Source of the DNA: Palaemon carinicauda
Taxonomy: Eukaryota > Arthropoda > Malacostraca > Decapoda > Palaemonidae
Length of the DNA stretch: 64,000 bases
Assembly: GCF_036898095.1 (NCBI RefSeq)
Contig: NC_090745.1
Coordinates: forward strand, 74,746,070 to 74,810,069
Direction of reading: 5' to 3'
Part shown: piece by piece, positions 10,246 through 21,847 of the stretch
Layout of the letters: every line of letters begins with the position of its first letter
Numbering within the stretch: position 1 is the stretch's first letter
The notes under the pieces: model-generated
Database searches by the model: none
The model's input: only the letters and a program-made list of their open reading frames with translations
Told to the model about the DNA's origin: nothing
Translations under genes and position numbers: made by a program

Positions 10246-10263
10246 TAATAATAATAATAATAA
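9952..10263 (+). mobile_element. LINE 3' UTR and (AAT)n tail
   Basis: Continuation of the preceding LINE copy. A duplicated 'TAGTTTATATA' motif is followed by the conserved tail 'CTTTTCCAACTAGGGTTGTA' and then (AAT)n at 10,174-10,263 with one GAT interruption. Confidence 0.8.
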
Positions 10264-10777
10264 GCCGAGGACGTGGTATGGCATATTCAAAGTAATCCTT
10301 CACGAGCTCTATGGACATTATCTCAATTACCCCCCTTTTGTTTTTTGTTTTTTAAAGGAATAAAATAAGACTGACTTCATATTCTCTTGTACTCTCTGAA
10401 AAGATTATTTTCATGAACATTTACATCATATGGATAATCTGATACTGCATTTTGGCAAAATCTTTAACTGTCTTTTGATGGTGTATTAAAGGAAGATACT
10501 GATACATGCAAAATTTTCGCTCTATCATAAAATAAATACCATATATGTGCCGATGATCTAATTATATCAGAAGCCATCCAAAAAATATTCGCTTCATAAT
10601 CACGTATTTTCTTGTGCAATAAAGAAAGTACAAGGCCAGATTTAATTCTTACTTTTCCTGTGAACTGGACTGCTCTCTGAACCTGTAGTTGGTTTTGATG
10701 GGATTTTATGCAACTTTTCATGGAAAAACGATATATTGATGGTGTCTCGGCCATTGTTTAATTCTTAATTACCCCCC

Positions 10778-10853
<76 letters not shown>

Positions 10854-11578
10854 CTCTCTCTCTCTCTTCATGTTAAAGGATTTATGAAATATTTCCCTAT
10901 TTCCCATTGCTTGTAAAGAAAATTCACGTTCTTGCAATCATCTCAGAGGAATGAAACAGATTCCTTCAATGATTAAATGTACCCAAGGCTACATGCTCGT
11001 TCTCTGAAGCTCTAATATTACATTTGAACTTCATCTAAGGATTTTATAGATTATATTAAGATATTTTGTTATTGATCTCGGTGATCAGATTTTCCTCGTG
11101 TATTAATGTTTTTGTTATTTTTTGGGCTATTTAGCATGGTTTTATCATAATTCCGATATAATAAAGAACATGTTTCCGGTTATTAGGCGTAATTTTGACA
11201 GGTTGCATAAATTTGTTTCTCAATAATTACTAGAAACATCGTTGTTTTTATGATTTTCAAAATTTTCTTATTTTCTTCACAGTGTTTGAGAGTAACTCGA
11301 CTTCTGAAAAGAAAAATACTAGCCATTATTGAAAATTCTATTTGATTCATAACTGTTATCAAAAGTCAATAACAAAGATTATTTAACTTTTCTTGTTCCT
11401 CTGTTCCCCCACCACCCTAAGTCAGTGCGTCTGGTTTGCTGACTGATATATATTTTTTTCCTGTATATCGTTTTCAAAAGTCTTCTTCCCAGACGAACTT
11501 GAAGATTTTAACAAAGATGAATAGATCTCAAACTTCAATTGTTATTAGGGAATTTGAAAGGGCAAAAGGCGATTTTTA
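10264..11578. other. AT-rich DNA with one (CT)n tract, no gene seen
   Basis: Short open frames (for example about 96 codons on the minus strand at 10,464-10,754) have no recognisable domain. The only clear feature is the (CT)n tract at 10,779-10,868. Confidence 0.5.
10779..10868. repeat. (CT)n microsatellite
   Basis: A long uninterrupted (CT)n run with a CCCC break near 10,851. Confidence 0.95.
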
Positions 11579-11815
11579 TGTCTACAGTATTTTTTTTCTC
11601 TAAACTCTACCACACGTGTTTCACACTAGGACATTGTAACGGTATTTTTCTTTTTTTATTGTATATTGCTCTCTACTCTCTGTCAACAGGTCCGGTTTAA
11701 GCCTGATTTTTCTTGCATTGATCTGTTTGCATTTTTGTGACCCTCTTACACTGAATATGTACAAAAACCACGCTGACTGTTAAAATAAAGTTAGTTCCAT
11801 TTACGCTGTCTCTCA
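11579..11815 (+). repeat. 5' LTR of Ty3/gypsy element
   Basis: The right half matches 21,485-21,620: 'CTCTGTCAACAG', 'CTTGCATTGATCTGTTTG', 'CTTACACTGAA', 'GACTGTTAAAAT' and a terminal TCTCTCA. The left boundary is estimated. I could not match the following bases to a tRNA primer site. Confidence 0.75.
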
Positions 11816-11828
11816 GGCGCATCGATGA

Positions 11829-12540
11829 CCTGCGGAGTGTTTGCTGCCCACAGAGCCTACTTCTTCGGCGCATGTCGCCTCAATGAAACTACCGCCCTTT
11901 GCAAGCAGAGAAGTATTCGCCTGGTTCCAGTGTGCTAACGTCCAGTTTCGCATCAAGGGTATGACTCAGTTATGCACCAAAGCAGATTACGTTCTCGCGA
12001 TGATCCCGGCAATCATCGGCCGCTAACATAGTAAAACTTTTTCAGCTCTCTCAACATCCATTTGGGAAAAAAAAGCTTCACTTACCATAAGGGAAATTAT
12101 CAGTATTGCTTGCCTGCAACCTCCAGCAGACAGCTATCCTCCCGAAGTGAATCTACTTCGTGCCCTTTGAGTACGGCGCTTACCCAAACCTGTACGTGGT
12201 GCCATCCCCGATGCCAATATTTTCCCTATGATGTACCTGATGACCAAAATCGATGCCATTATGGACAGCCACTTCACCACCTTCCAGACCTACGCCAACA
12301 CCGACTGATGCCAACTTGATTGCGGTAGGACATGGAATCGCACCCTGTGACGTACTAGAGCGGCAACAAATCCAACCACCGCCCATATATACCACACCTT
12401 GTTTATGCCCTAACCAACGACCTCTCTAGCCACTTACTGACGCCCACTGTCCGCAATCATGCTACTCCCTCTCCAAATTTGGGGCTGCTGCGAAGAAATG
12501 AGCAAATGGTTGTCAGAGGCCAAAAAATGTGTAAGTAAGT
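11829..12540 (+). pseudogene. Gypsy gag remnant
   Basis: The readable pieces are 'MKLPPFASREVFAWFQCANV' plus 'QFRIKGMTQLCTKADYVLAM', then frameshifted segments ending in 'VYALTNDLSSHLL' and 'NLGLLRRNEQMV'. The pattern 'lPPF...WF...e.qF...i....kfdyVl' is the capsid start of a gypsy family common in decapods. At least three frame changes and several stops are present. No zinc knuckle could be read. Confidence 0.65.
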
Positions 12541-12596
12541 AATCGGTTGTTGCAGTTGCCTCCCATCACACTAATCTTTTCTTTTTACATGATGCA

Positions 12597-12830
12597 GGAA
12601 CGGGTGTGCAACTTTTGATAGACACGGGTGCTTGGCGCTCTCTTCTGCCAAGGCCACCACTCTCCAGGACACGACATAGTCTGTCTAAATCTGCCGACAT
12701 CTGCCTGGTTGTTGCCAACGGATCTGTGATACCCACACACTGTTATGAAACCCACACATTATGGTTTGGAAGCACAAAATTTCATTATAAGTTTCTTATG
12801 CTTACGTCACATTGTCAATTCTAAGTGCAG
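12597..12830 (+). pseudogene. Gypsy aspartic protease remnant
   Basis: 'QLLIDTGAWRSLLP' carries the D-T-G active site of a retropepsin; the family usually has DTGA followed by S/C. It lies between gag and RT, as expected. The downstream flap region is open to a stop near 12,824 but not clearly conserved. Confidence 0.65.
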
Positions 12831-13119
12831 ATTTCCCCTCACATTTTAAACTCCTGGTTTATGTTACTCACCATCGGGTTAGTCAATTTGTATATGTAGT
12901 TCTCGTCACCTCTCCAACCCGTCCCCTCAAACTTGGCTCTCTACATCAGCACACACACACGGCAGCTTACGCCCAACTCTTTACATGTACCCTGAAGTTT
13001 TCTATCCAGAACTTTATCAAACGTCTACAGTTCCCGCTAAACATGGTAAGTATTAAAATATCAAGACGAAGGGCCCACCAGTGTTCATCAGATTCAGAAA
13101 TCAGGCAGCGGATTGTTTA

Positions 13120-13860
13120 GCAGCCCTTAAACAAACGTCCAACAAACTAAAAGAAATGGGCCTTTGACAAAAGGCCTCAAGCCCATGGTCATCACCCATT
13201 ATACATCATCCTGAAGAAAGATTGCTCTCTGTGTCTGTGTGGGGTTTACAGGTGCCTGAACATGCAGACAGAACCATATCGCTACCCCATCACAAACATC
13301 GCTAATGTGACCACCTACTCGTAGAAAGCGAAGGTGTTCTTCAAGCTTGACCTCCTGAATGGGCATTATCATGTACCCATGAACCCAGAAGATACCCCTA
13401 AGACCACCATTTCCAACACATTCGGAACATACTCCTTCAATTACTACTGCTTTGGCTTTCGTGATGCTGTGACCACTTTTCAACGTTTCATGGATGGCAT
13501 CTTCATGGACATCCCCTTCTGCGTGTGTTACATGGACAACATACTTTAGTTCTATTCCTCCAAAAGGAACAAATTTCTCATCTACGTTTTGTGATCGATA
13601 GCCTACAACAAAACTGCCTTGTTGTCCAGTACAACATGTGTATCATTGGCACAAAAGAGGTATCGTTCTTAGGGCACCGCATTACTCTTGAAGGAGTCAA
13701 CCCCCTACATGAGAAAGTTGCAGCCGTTCAGAAATTTCCCACACCCTCGACCAGCAAAGCACTGAAAGAATTCTTGGGTACGATCAACTATTACCACCGT
13801 TTCCTCCCAGCTATCTCCGCCACTGTTTTCTCCCTTTACGCCTCCCCCAATATGTAGACA
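13120..13860 (+). pseudogene. Gypsy reverse transcriptase remnant
   Basis: Readable motifs in order are 'SPLYIILKKD', 'YRCLNMQTEPYRYPITNIA', the catalytic region 'KVFFKLDLLNGHYHVPM', 'TTFQRFMDGIF' and 'CVCYMDNIL'. CVCYMDNIL is the YxDD box with the second Asp changed to Asn. The thumb is 'EVSFLGHRITLEGVNPLHEK' and 'FLGTINYYHRFLPAI'. Two or more frame breaks occur, near 13,321 and 13,549. The damaged YxDD box and frameshifts mean no activity. Confidence 0.85.
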
Positions 13861-14428
13861 AAACACCTGAAGTAGGGTCCCCTTCAAGAAGCAGCCCTCT
13901 GCAATGCAAAGAATGCTCTATCAACCGCTACTTCTCTCCCTTTTCTGGTTCCATATACACCTCTCCTCTCCATCGATTCCAGCGATGTCGCTATTTGAGC
14001 AGTACTCGAACAGCTGGTCAATGACTTGAGCTGCCCATTGGCCTTCTTCAGTAGAAAACTGTCCAAGGCGGAATTTGGCTACTCTAGCTTTAACCACGAA
14101 TTATTGGTGATGCACTTGGCTGTCCATCACTTTTGCTACTTCTTAAAAAGGTACAACCTTCGTCATTTGTACAGACCACATACATCTGGTGAATGCTTTC
14201 ACTCGAGAGTCCAACGCCTGGTCCGCCCGTCAGTGCAGGCATCTCTCCACCGTTGCTGAATACAATTGTACCCTTCACCATGTCCCAAAGAAAATTAATC
14301 CCATTACTGATGCCCTGTCAAGAATCGCATTGGCTGCCATTCACCTGTGATTGGATTACAACACCATGGCAGAAGTACCATACATGTATGACATCCTGCC
14401 CATCCCTCCTAGTTGAGAAGGAAGATAG
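13861..14428 (+). pseudogene. Gypsy RNase H remnant
   Basis: Contains a degraded 'SIDSSDVAI' (first catalytic Asp region), 'LAFFSRKLSKAEFGYSSFNH' and 'ITDALSRIALAA', which closes the domain. It continues into the RNase H-integrase linker ('CMTSCPSL') and stops where the piggyBac-like element begins. Several frame changes are present. Confidence 0.8.
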
Positions 14429-14790
14429 GGTTCTGATGCACCCACAAAATACATTTTTTTTAACCTGCAATTTTACAATCTATGAGGTCTGTGAGAACGG
14501 AATTTCCTTTGTTCCCATTTCAAAAAATTACCCATGTGTGTCGTTTAGCTTTTTTTTAGTCCGCCATCCTGGATTTCTTAGGACGAAAATGTTCGGGATA
14601 TGGGGCCATTTAAAGGAAATTTTCACATTGAAAGAGATTGATAGCCGGTAAAAATTAAGTATTATTAGTTTTAGTATGATCTCCCCCTTTACAAGAAATC
14701 TTTAGTTATTTAGTTGGTGCATTGATGACGTCATCAGGGTCGAAAGGTCGTGTCAAAGGGATACTAAGTTAAGATTCTTACCCTTCGTCA
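14429..14790 (+). repeat. Left terminal inverted repeat of piggyBac-like element
   Basis: It matches the reverse complement of 19,930-20,298 with moderate divergence. Shared blocks include 'GGAATTTCCTTTGTTCCCA', 'GTCCGCCATC' and 'GATGACGTCATC'. The last contains the palindrome TGACGTCA, a perfect CRE-type bZIP site, near 14,727. Confidence 0.75.
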
Positions 14791-16874
14791 TTGTTATCCA
14801 CCTTGCACCTAAGTAAACGGATCTATTGAATATCTTCTTTGCTTGCTGGGAAGTGTGTATGCGTAGGCAGTTTTTAAAACAAAATTAATAATTTAGTATA
14901 AAATTAGTAATCCTTTAGGAAAATATTCCAAACATATTGAGAAACTGTGGTTTAATATTCACTCTACCTTATGAGTGTGCCTTTTGCATACGGGTTATTA
15001 ATTTGACAGTTTTGCAAATTAGTTCATGCTTTATACATGATTATTAAAAACATTTCTAACAGGTGTAGGTAATTGTTGCAACCTACTTAAAAGTTATGTG
15101 ATGGTGTTAAAGTTCATAAACTGACAGTGTAGTCTTTCAGTGTTACAGGATGTGCAGATCACTGTGATTTTGAATAATGTTTTATCTGTGTTTTATTATA
15201 TCTCTGTTGGTATGCCTACCGGCATGTGGTTAACTGGTTGTGGATAATCATGTCTTGTTAAGGTAAAGACTAATTGGATTAACACTTGGGTTGTGGTACT
15301 GCATGTTTAATTGTAGTTTTTTATGGAGGCTTCATCGTGTAATAAAACATATGTTTAATCTCCAAGACATCTGCCATGCTGTAACAAACAGGGAGTAGAA
15401 GTTACTTAACCACATCCTCCTTTGCAGTACAATACGCGTCCTATATCAAAACAAACAACTCACCAATATACTTCATAGATTAGGTCACCAAAAGTCATAT
15501 GATTTTGGCTTTTTCTCACTTTCCAAATTGCGACTGGAGAATACAATGAAGTTTTTCATGATGAGTAGCACACCTTGATCAAAATAACTACAAACGTCCA
15601 TGATTCAAACGTGGTGAACAGCACTAGAGGGATCATGATAAAAGTGGTGAAACCATACACTGACACTGCTAAATAAGTTAGAACCCTCCCACTCATGCAA
15701 CGTAATAAGACTCGTTATTTGAAAGTTGAAACCCCACCAATGTGGCCCTCATCTCATTTTTGTGGTTGAGTACGGCCAAAAGCTCCTTCCACCCATTAAA
15801 AACAATAAGATGTATTCTAGAGTGCATCCAAAAATACCGAGAGGGGTCACTCATGTGAATGATCAATGTCATAAAAGAAACACAATAGGTCCCTGGAATT
15901 ACAAGGCTTCATTTCAGCTACTGAAAAATGTCATCTCGAAAGTCCACCATTGACTATTTCAACCCTATCAATTAACTGCTCAATGGATAGTTTATCATTA
16001 GGGAGTTGATGAAGTGATCAGAAGATGTTGGCCAAAGGCATGTTCTCTGCACTTATGACCTTGGAGGTTGCATGAAAGCATCCTCTCTCATATTTAGGAA
16101 ATTTTCAGGAGAATCAAAGAGCCATGTGGCAACTCCAGCGCCTATCAAAACTGTGAGGATCTTGATGGGAATATTGCCTGGTCATATATGTAATGGTTCA
16201 GGCTACTCTGAAATTCTCCTTAACCCCTCCTCTCCTAGAATAAAATTTTTTAATTTCCTTTCAAAAAACATATTCTTTTTATTCATTTGGACATATTTAG
16301 TGCTCAGAAAGTTAGAAAATACAAAGTTTGTTATTAGATTACGCGATATTAATGTTGACTATATGGTCACCTAAGGAGAGTATGGGTAAAAAAAATCGAG
16401 ATTTCGTATCATATACTTTATTACCAAACAAATATAACTGGTTATGTATACAAAACATTCTATCAATCTTCAGTATTCTAAATATGGTTAGTAAATTATA
16501 TTGTTCATATTTTGCCAAACTTCAGAAAACTTTTGAAAATTATTAAACATTATATTTTGTTTCTATTGTAAATTATACAAAAAAAGAGAAATAAAATACA
16601 GTTATACTCTTATGTAGGGCACAGTTGACTTTATATTTATAGCCATCTTATTTTCTCGTGTGGTATGGAGCAAAACATGTTATACAAAGTCCTACATCAC
16701 ACTTGCAACGCTGTACTCACTACAGAACTACAGTTCTCACCCATACGCTTCCTTCTAGCATGATGTTGAAGTGATTTTGGAAAATGACATGTGTTGTCAT
16801 ATCTCATCTCATCTTTTCCTAGAAATGAAAGTTTTCTTTTACCGGGAGCTTTAGGCTCTACCTAATATTTATAG
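14791..16874. other. piggyBac-like element interior, no supported gene
   Basis: AT-rich DNA between the left inverted repeat and the transposase remnant. Short frames such as those at 15,726-15,953 and 16,072-16,374 have no recognisable domain. A 19-nt word, ATATGGTCACCTAAGGAGA, at 16,361 recurs at 18,893. Confidence 0.45.
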
Positions 16875-18425
16875 AGTTAAGCTGTTGCTAATTCTCTTCT
16901 AAAGGATATTTGTTTTATGGATGTTCCTCTAAAACAAGCTATTTGCCAAGCATTTTGAATAGCAACATCAAGCATCCAAGTAAATAAAATCCACCACCAC
17001 TTCTTGCCACAGATGACAGTGCGATATTCATTTATATTTTGATCTATTTTGTCAGTACCTCCCATATGTAAATTGTATACTTGAACTACATGTGGAGCAT
17101 TTATCATAGCATGCTTGCACCTTTTTTTCTTTTTTACCAACGTTTAACTTTTCCTACTGGATTCTTACCAAGAAGGGTAGAGGCAACAGTTGCAACAGCA
17201 TTACCCTTCTAACGAGTTACAGTGGCTTCACTTACTTCTACAATTCCAATAGCTGATGAATGATACCCCCTCTCCTTCTTATTTATCAATTCTACAGATG
17301 ATACAGGACAAAAAGATGATACAAGACATGATTTGTCAAACCTATTGCTTCGGATGGTTCCTGTTCCATTGTAACCTTTACCGGATAGCTCAGTTAGTAA
17401 TGGAATTGAAGTGAAGAAAATATAAAAAAAAAAAAATGATACGGTAAATTTTTCTTATCTTCACTATAGTCTTCTAATAGATGCAAGACAGTAGATGCAG
17501 CCCTTCCAAATTTCTTTTCAACATTTTCATCACCTTTATAGGTTTTTCCTTGGTATGGATCAAATGCTAAGAGGTATTCTGAAGGGGTGTTATAACACCA
17601 CATTTTATATCCAAAGAGAATGGGCTTATTACGAATTGACTGCTTGCAGCTATGTTTACCAAAATACTTTACCATAGCGGCATTTTGAGAAATATTTTGT
17701 GATGGGATGAAGTGATCCATAAACTTCTTTTGAAGGTGAGAAATTAGAGGACGAAGTTTCCAGTATTTGAACTCTTTGTCAAAGTTATCAGTAGTATTGA
17801 AATGCAGACATTTTTTATGGTGTCAAATCTGTCTCAGCGCATTGTTTTAATTATGGCTTTATTGTGAACATTAGGGTCATAAGACCAGTACATGCATGTG
17901 CTGGGTAATGAGTTGTAACTAGACACAATCAAAAGGGCAAAGAAAACTCGTAACTCATTTGTGGATACACAAACATCAGGCCATTTTTTCTTAAAGCAGT
18001 TTGTATTTTCATGAACTCGAGAATTTCCTCATCAAAGAAGAGCTCAAACACCTCAACTACACTAAAAGCTCTGTACTTACTAAAGTCTTGTTTAGGAAAT
18101 AGTTCTACAAGTGAAGATTTGCACTTCTTTTTATTCTCTTTGATCACTGAATAACTTTGTGTCACTTTACGTCTCTTGGATTTGCGTTGCACATTATTTT
18201 GTTCCTGTTCCTCTTCACCATCTGTTCCTTCCTCCTTTTCAACTGTGTTATCATCACAACTAACTCTAAAAACAGAAGGTGCCAATAATTGGTTCCCAGA
18301 TAAACTTTTAGGATGAAACACAGTCTTGTCATCTTCAGCAGCAGAGTCTTCGTCAGTAAGGTTTCCTATATCTGGGGCTCAATGTATAATTCTGCCACTT
18401 TGTCTAGCTCATCTAGGAGATCTAG
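16875..18425 (-). pseudogene. piggyBac-like transposase (DDE_Tnp_1_7 type), degenerate
   Basis: Read right to left, the pieces are an acidic N-terminus and basic KRRK patch; 'FELFFDEEILEFMKIQT' (typical N-terminal helix); 'SYNSLPSTCMYWSYDP' and the 'IKTMRRDRFDTIK' region; and 'LRPLISHLQKKFMDHF' in a shifted frame. Then come 'FGYKMWCYNTPSEYLLAFDP'; 'LSGKGYNGTGTIRSNRF'; and 'VVQVYNLHMGGTDKIDQN' with 'GKKWWWILFTWMLDVAIQNA'. The last two are hallmark piggyBac motifs before the C-terminus. At least four frame changes or stops separate them, so the gene is dead. I could not read the C-terminal Cys-rich domain. The acidic catalytic residues were not all located. Confidence 0.85.
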
Positions 18426-19929
18426 GGCTTCTGAAAAACAAGAAAAATAGTATGTAGTAAATGTAGTAAGAAATCACTTGTGAACAAAATAGTCAAATAT
18501 TGTATTGATATTCGCCTAAGATAACCATATGATCATTTAAAACAAAAATAGTATTTATTTCATTATGTTTATGAATCTAAACCTGTCACTGTTTCAACAA
18601 AGCACATTGACATAGGCCTAACAACTGGTTGTCATGTAGTTTATTGATGATAATTATAAATTGCTGTAGAGGCCCTACCTGTTTGAGGCTTCCAGTTTGA
18701 AGGAACTCACAACTTTATCACTCAGATAGAAATGTATCTAGTCTTCATGAATGCAGCTCAGCAACTGATTTCTCTATAGAGATTAACAGGGGGGGGGGGG
18801 TTGTAAGGAACATGTTGTAGCAGGTTACAACTTGTACCATACAATGCCTTAGTTGTCAGACTGAAATGAAAACATGTATCATCCTGGTAACCATATGGTC
18901 ACCTAAGGAGATGAGGGTTGCTGGACTTGTAACCAATGGCTGCCTTAAGAGTGTGCTAAAAAGGGAAAATATGAGCAAAAGCTCTCTTCTGCCTCAAGAG
19001 GGTAAGAACAATTGTTGATAGAGTGCTTCAGGGAAGAGAAGAATGTAGAGATAACAAACAAAGTGACATTGAGAAATTTACATACTTTATGTATGGCTGT
19101 TCCAAACATGATTGTACATGGATTCCTGCTAAGGAAGGTGGTTAGAAAAAAATGAGTAATTGACAACGAAATCTAAGACTTATCTCTTCCAATTGACACA
19201 TTACCAAGACAACCTTATCCCACACACTGATCGCGTGAACCATTGCATTGCTATCTACAAGGGAGCGTATATTTCAGTCAAGTCTCCAAAGCCATATGTT
19301 CCTGGACAAGTCTGGGAAAAAATGATGAGACCCTTTTGGAGCCTGCGTGTTCATGTGGGTCAGTACTTATCCCTACCCTGATAGACTTATTGAGAAAGAC
19401 TACAGAGATGGAACAGTGTAATGGTGGCATTCAGGAAGAATAGTATAGCCAGGATATTGATTTTGAAGACCTTAGTGATTATGAAGGCCAGATCCAAATA
19501 TGAACATAGAAAGCTTTGGCAGTTATCATAAATTTCAGTATTAACTAGCTTTGGGTCTGTGCATTGTGTTAACTAGTGTTACTCTATGTAAGATATTTGC
19601 ACACCAATTAACTATATGAATGAGTGGAAGAGAAAGTACCAAGGCAATGATACAGGGACTCTATCCAATGACCATTTCAAAATGTTAAGGCTTTTACCAT
19701 TAAAAAGAGGCAGAAATATAACATGTGTCAAATTGCAATTTTACAATAATCATATTATAGAAGTTATTTTTTTTTTTCAATATTTTCATGTATTTTTACA
19801 GAAAGGTTTAATGATGATGTACAAAGGTTCCATGATTTGTGGTAGTTTGTAGTTTCAAAAGCGGGAAATATATGTAGAGTGTCTCCCTAACAAATTGAAG
19901 ACTAAGTTTTAGTTATAAGGGTTCAGGGA
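18426..19929. other. piggyBac-like element interior, no supported gene
   Basis: AT-rich DNA with a G10 run near 18,790 and short open frames (19,160-19,443) of unknown origin. The second copy of the 19-nt word ATATGGTCACCTAAGGAGA is at 18,893-18,911. Confidence 0.45.
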
Positions 19930-20298
19930 AGATAACAATGCAAAATTGTGTAATATTTTATCGATGAATTCTTTGACTGCAAAAGCTACATCTTTTGACC
20001 TAGGATGACGTCATCGATGACCAAGTTGAATAATCGAGTTTTTTGTGATTGTGCAGGTGGTAACCTTTCCAGTGATACCTAATTTATACCTGTTATCAAT
20101 TTCGAAAATGCACTTTATATTGCCCCGTACTCCTAACTTTTGTTCCCTAATAAATCTAAGATGGCGGACACAAAACAGCTAAATGACCCACAAGAGCCAT
20201 TTCTTGAATTGGGAACAAAGGAAATTCTGTTCCCATAGCCCTCAGGAAATGTAAAAAAGCAGGCTAAAAATGTATCATGGGACTGCATTGGAACCCTT
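19930..20298 (-). repeat. Right terminal inverted repeat of piggyBac-like element
   Basis: Its reverse complement starts AGGGTTCCAATGCA and contains 'GAATTTCCTTTGTTCCCA', 'GTCCGCCATC' and 'GATGACGTCATC' (near 20,006), in the same order as the left repeat. Confidence 0.75.
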
Positions 20299-21366
20299 TC
20301 TTCCTACTAATCTATCTGTCGGAAGGACGTAACTCATGACGACTCTAATACCACCCTCCTTTGTGACGTCAGTACTGGTAGACCTGGACCGTAGATTCCT
20401 TTTCCTTTGCTTTGACAGGTGTTTGATTTGTTCCATGGCCTTTCACATCCTTTGTACCATCTACTGAATACCTACTGAAGACAAAGTTCATTTGGCTTGA
20501 CATTACTAAGAAAGTTAAGGATTGGGTCCTTGCCTGTACTTCATGACAAACCTCAAAAAAACATCAACACAGATTCAGGAGCGGGCACCTTTCCTCAATC
20601 TCACTTTGGCCACATTCCCGTCAATATTGTAGGTTCCCAGCTCACATCACATGGACATTGTTACCTTTTTACATTCATTGACCACCCCACTTGCTGGCCT
20701 GAAGCCAATCCCATGTAAACTGCAACGTCCACCCCGTGTACATCTGCCTTACTTTCAGGATGGATAGCGAGATCTGGTATCCCTGAGCATATTACTTAAG
20801 AAAGGGTTGCTACTTTCCCCTCTTAATTATGGACATCATTATGGAATCTCCTATTAACTACCGTTCATCAGATAACCATATACAACCCTGCTGCCAAGGG
20901 AATGGTGGAATGTTTTCACCTTACCCTTAAAGCAGCTTTGATGTCACGCTGCAAGGACTCTAACTGGTTTACCCACCTTCCCTGTGTCCTCCTGTGACTA
21001 AGAACCACGACTAAAGATATTTTGGATTTTTCGACAGCTGAAATGGTCATCCCTACTGTATTTTTTTCTGTCTTCAACCTCCTCCAACAATCTCTAGTGC
21101 CTAAATCACTTTGTGGGAAAATTCACTCCAAGCTTGCAGATAAGGAAGACATACCGATAGATCTCAAGTCGGGCTCGCACGTTTTCCTGCACAGTGACAC
21201 TAACAAAGCACCATCAACGCCAACTCTCACGGCCCCTTTTCTCGTGATCCGTCGTACGCCAAAAGCATTCCTACACAACACGCGTGGCAAAGACGACTGG
21301 GTCTCCATTGATCGTCCAATACTTGCATATCTACTACCAGATGACCGGCATACAGTACGCCTCTGA
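20299..21366 (+). pseudogene. Gypsy integrase remnant
   Basis: Gypsy coding resumes with 'DDSNTTLLCDVSTGRPGP' and the zinc-binding region ('FHGLSHP' through 'WVLACTS', with one Cys lost to a stop). The core follows: 'HIPVNIVGSQ', where the first catalytic Asp is Asn, then 'YLFTFIDHPTCWPEANPM', and the Glu motif 'YNPAAKGMVECFHLTLKAAL'. The C-terminal part holds 'VFLHSDTNKAPSTP', 'FLVIRRTPKAFLHN' and 'KDDWVSIDRP'. Multiple stops and at least three frame changes are present. Confidence 0.85.
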
Positions 21367-21389
21367 AGAGCAGGGCACCCTATTTCATA

Positions 21390-21620
21390 TGTATGTCGTT
21401 CTCATTTTAATAGTACATTTTAATAGTAAATTTTAATAGTAGTTTTCGTTCATTTTATAGTATGATACACTCTACACCTCTCTGTCAACAGAACCGGCTT
21501 AAGCCTGTTTTCCTTGCATTGATCTGTTTGAATTTTTGGGACCTTCTTACACTGAAAATGCTGTATAAAAAAACTCACTGTCTGTTAAAATTATGTTAGT
21601 TGCATTTATGTCATCTCTCA
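21390..21620 (+). repeat. 3' LTR of Ty3/gypsy element
   Basis: It matches the 5' LTR over its last ~135 bp. The left part differs because of a short tandem TTTTAATAGTA repeat at 21,413-21,445. The left boundary is approximate. I did not find a convincing target-site duplication. Confidence 0.75.
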
Positions 21621-21779
21621 GTTATCACCTAACTGGTGCTACGCACAAAACAAATACGTACTATAAAAGTTTTTAGATATTAAGAAATCTTTACTTTATA
21701 AAAGTAATTCCTTTAAACTATATACGTTTCCATTGTTGATAGATTATTACTTCGATGTGTGTACTTGTAATGTTCTGGG

Positions 21780-21781
<2 letters not shown>

Positions 21782-21846
<65 letters not shown>
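21782..21846. repeat. (CT)n microsatellite
   Basis: An uninterrupted (CT)n run. Confidence 0.95.

Positions 21847-21847
<1 letters not shown>

Larger units (their letters stand above)
14429..20298 (-). mobile_element. piggyBac-like DNA transposon nested in gypsy pol
   Basis: A 5.87-kb segment bounded by diverged inverted ends that both begin AGGGTTC.. and carry a degenerate transposase on the minus strand. Gypsy coding resumes on each side in its linker region, so it is an insertion. A TTAA at 14,460-14,463 is followed by CCTGCA, and CTAA at 20,264-20,267 is preceded by GCAGG. This fits a TTAA target and gives a 5.80-kb core (14,464-20,263). However, the inverted similarity extends ~35 bp further out on both sides, so either boundary is possible. 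Confidence 0.75.
11579..21620 (+). mobile_element. Decayed Ty3/gypsy retrotransposon, interrupted by piggyBac-like transposon
   Basis: Two direct LTR-like segments (about 11,579-11,815 and 21,390-21,620) flank gag, protease, RT, RNase H and integrase remnants in the usual gypsy order. A ~5.87-kb DNA transposon separates RNase H from integrase. Without that insert the element is ~4.2 kb. Many stops and frameshifts in every domain show it is long dead. Outer ends are approximate. Confidence 0.85.

Noticed and set aside
11816..11840. Primer binding site after the gypsy 5' LTR
   Set aside because: I could not match the bases to any tRNA 3' end with confidence.
19160..19443. Possible captured host exon in the piggyBac-like element
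   Set aside because: Two short overlapping frames with no recognisable domain and no splice context.
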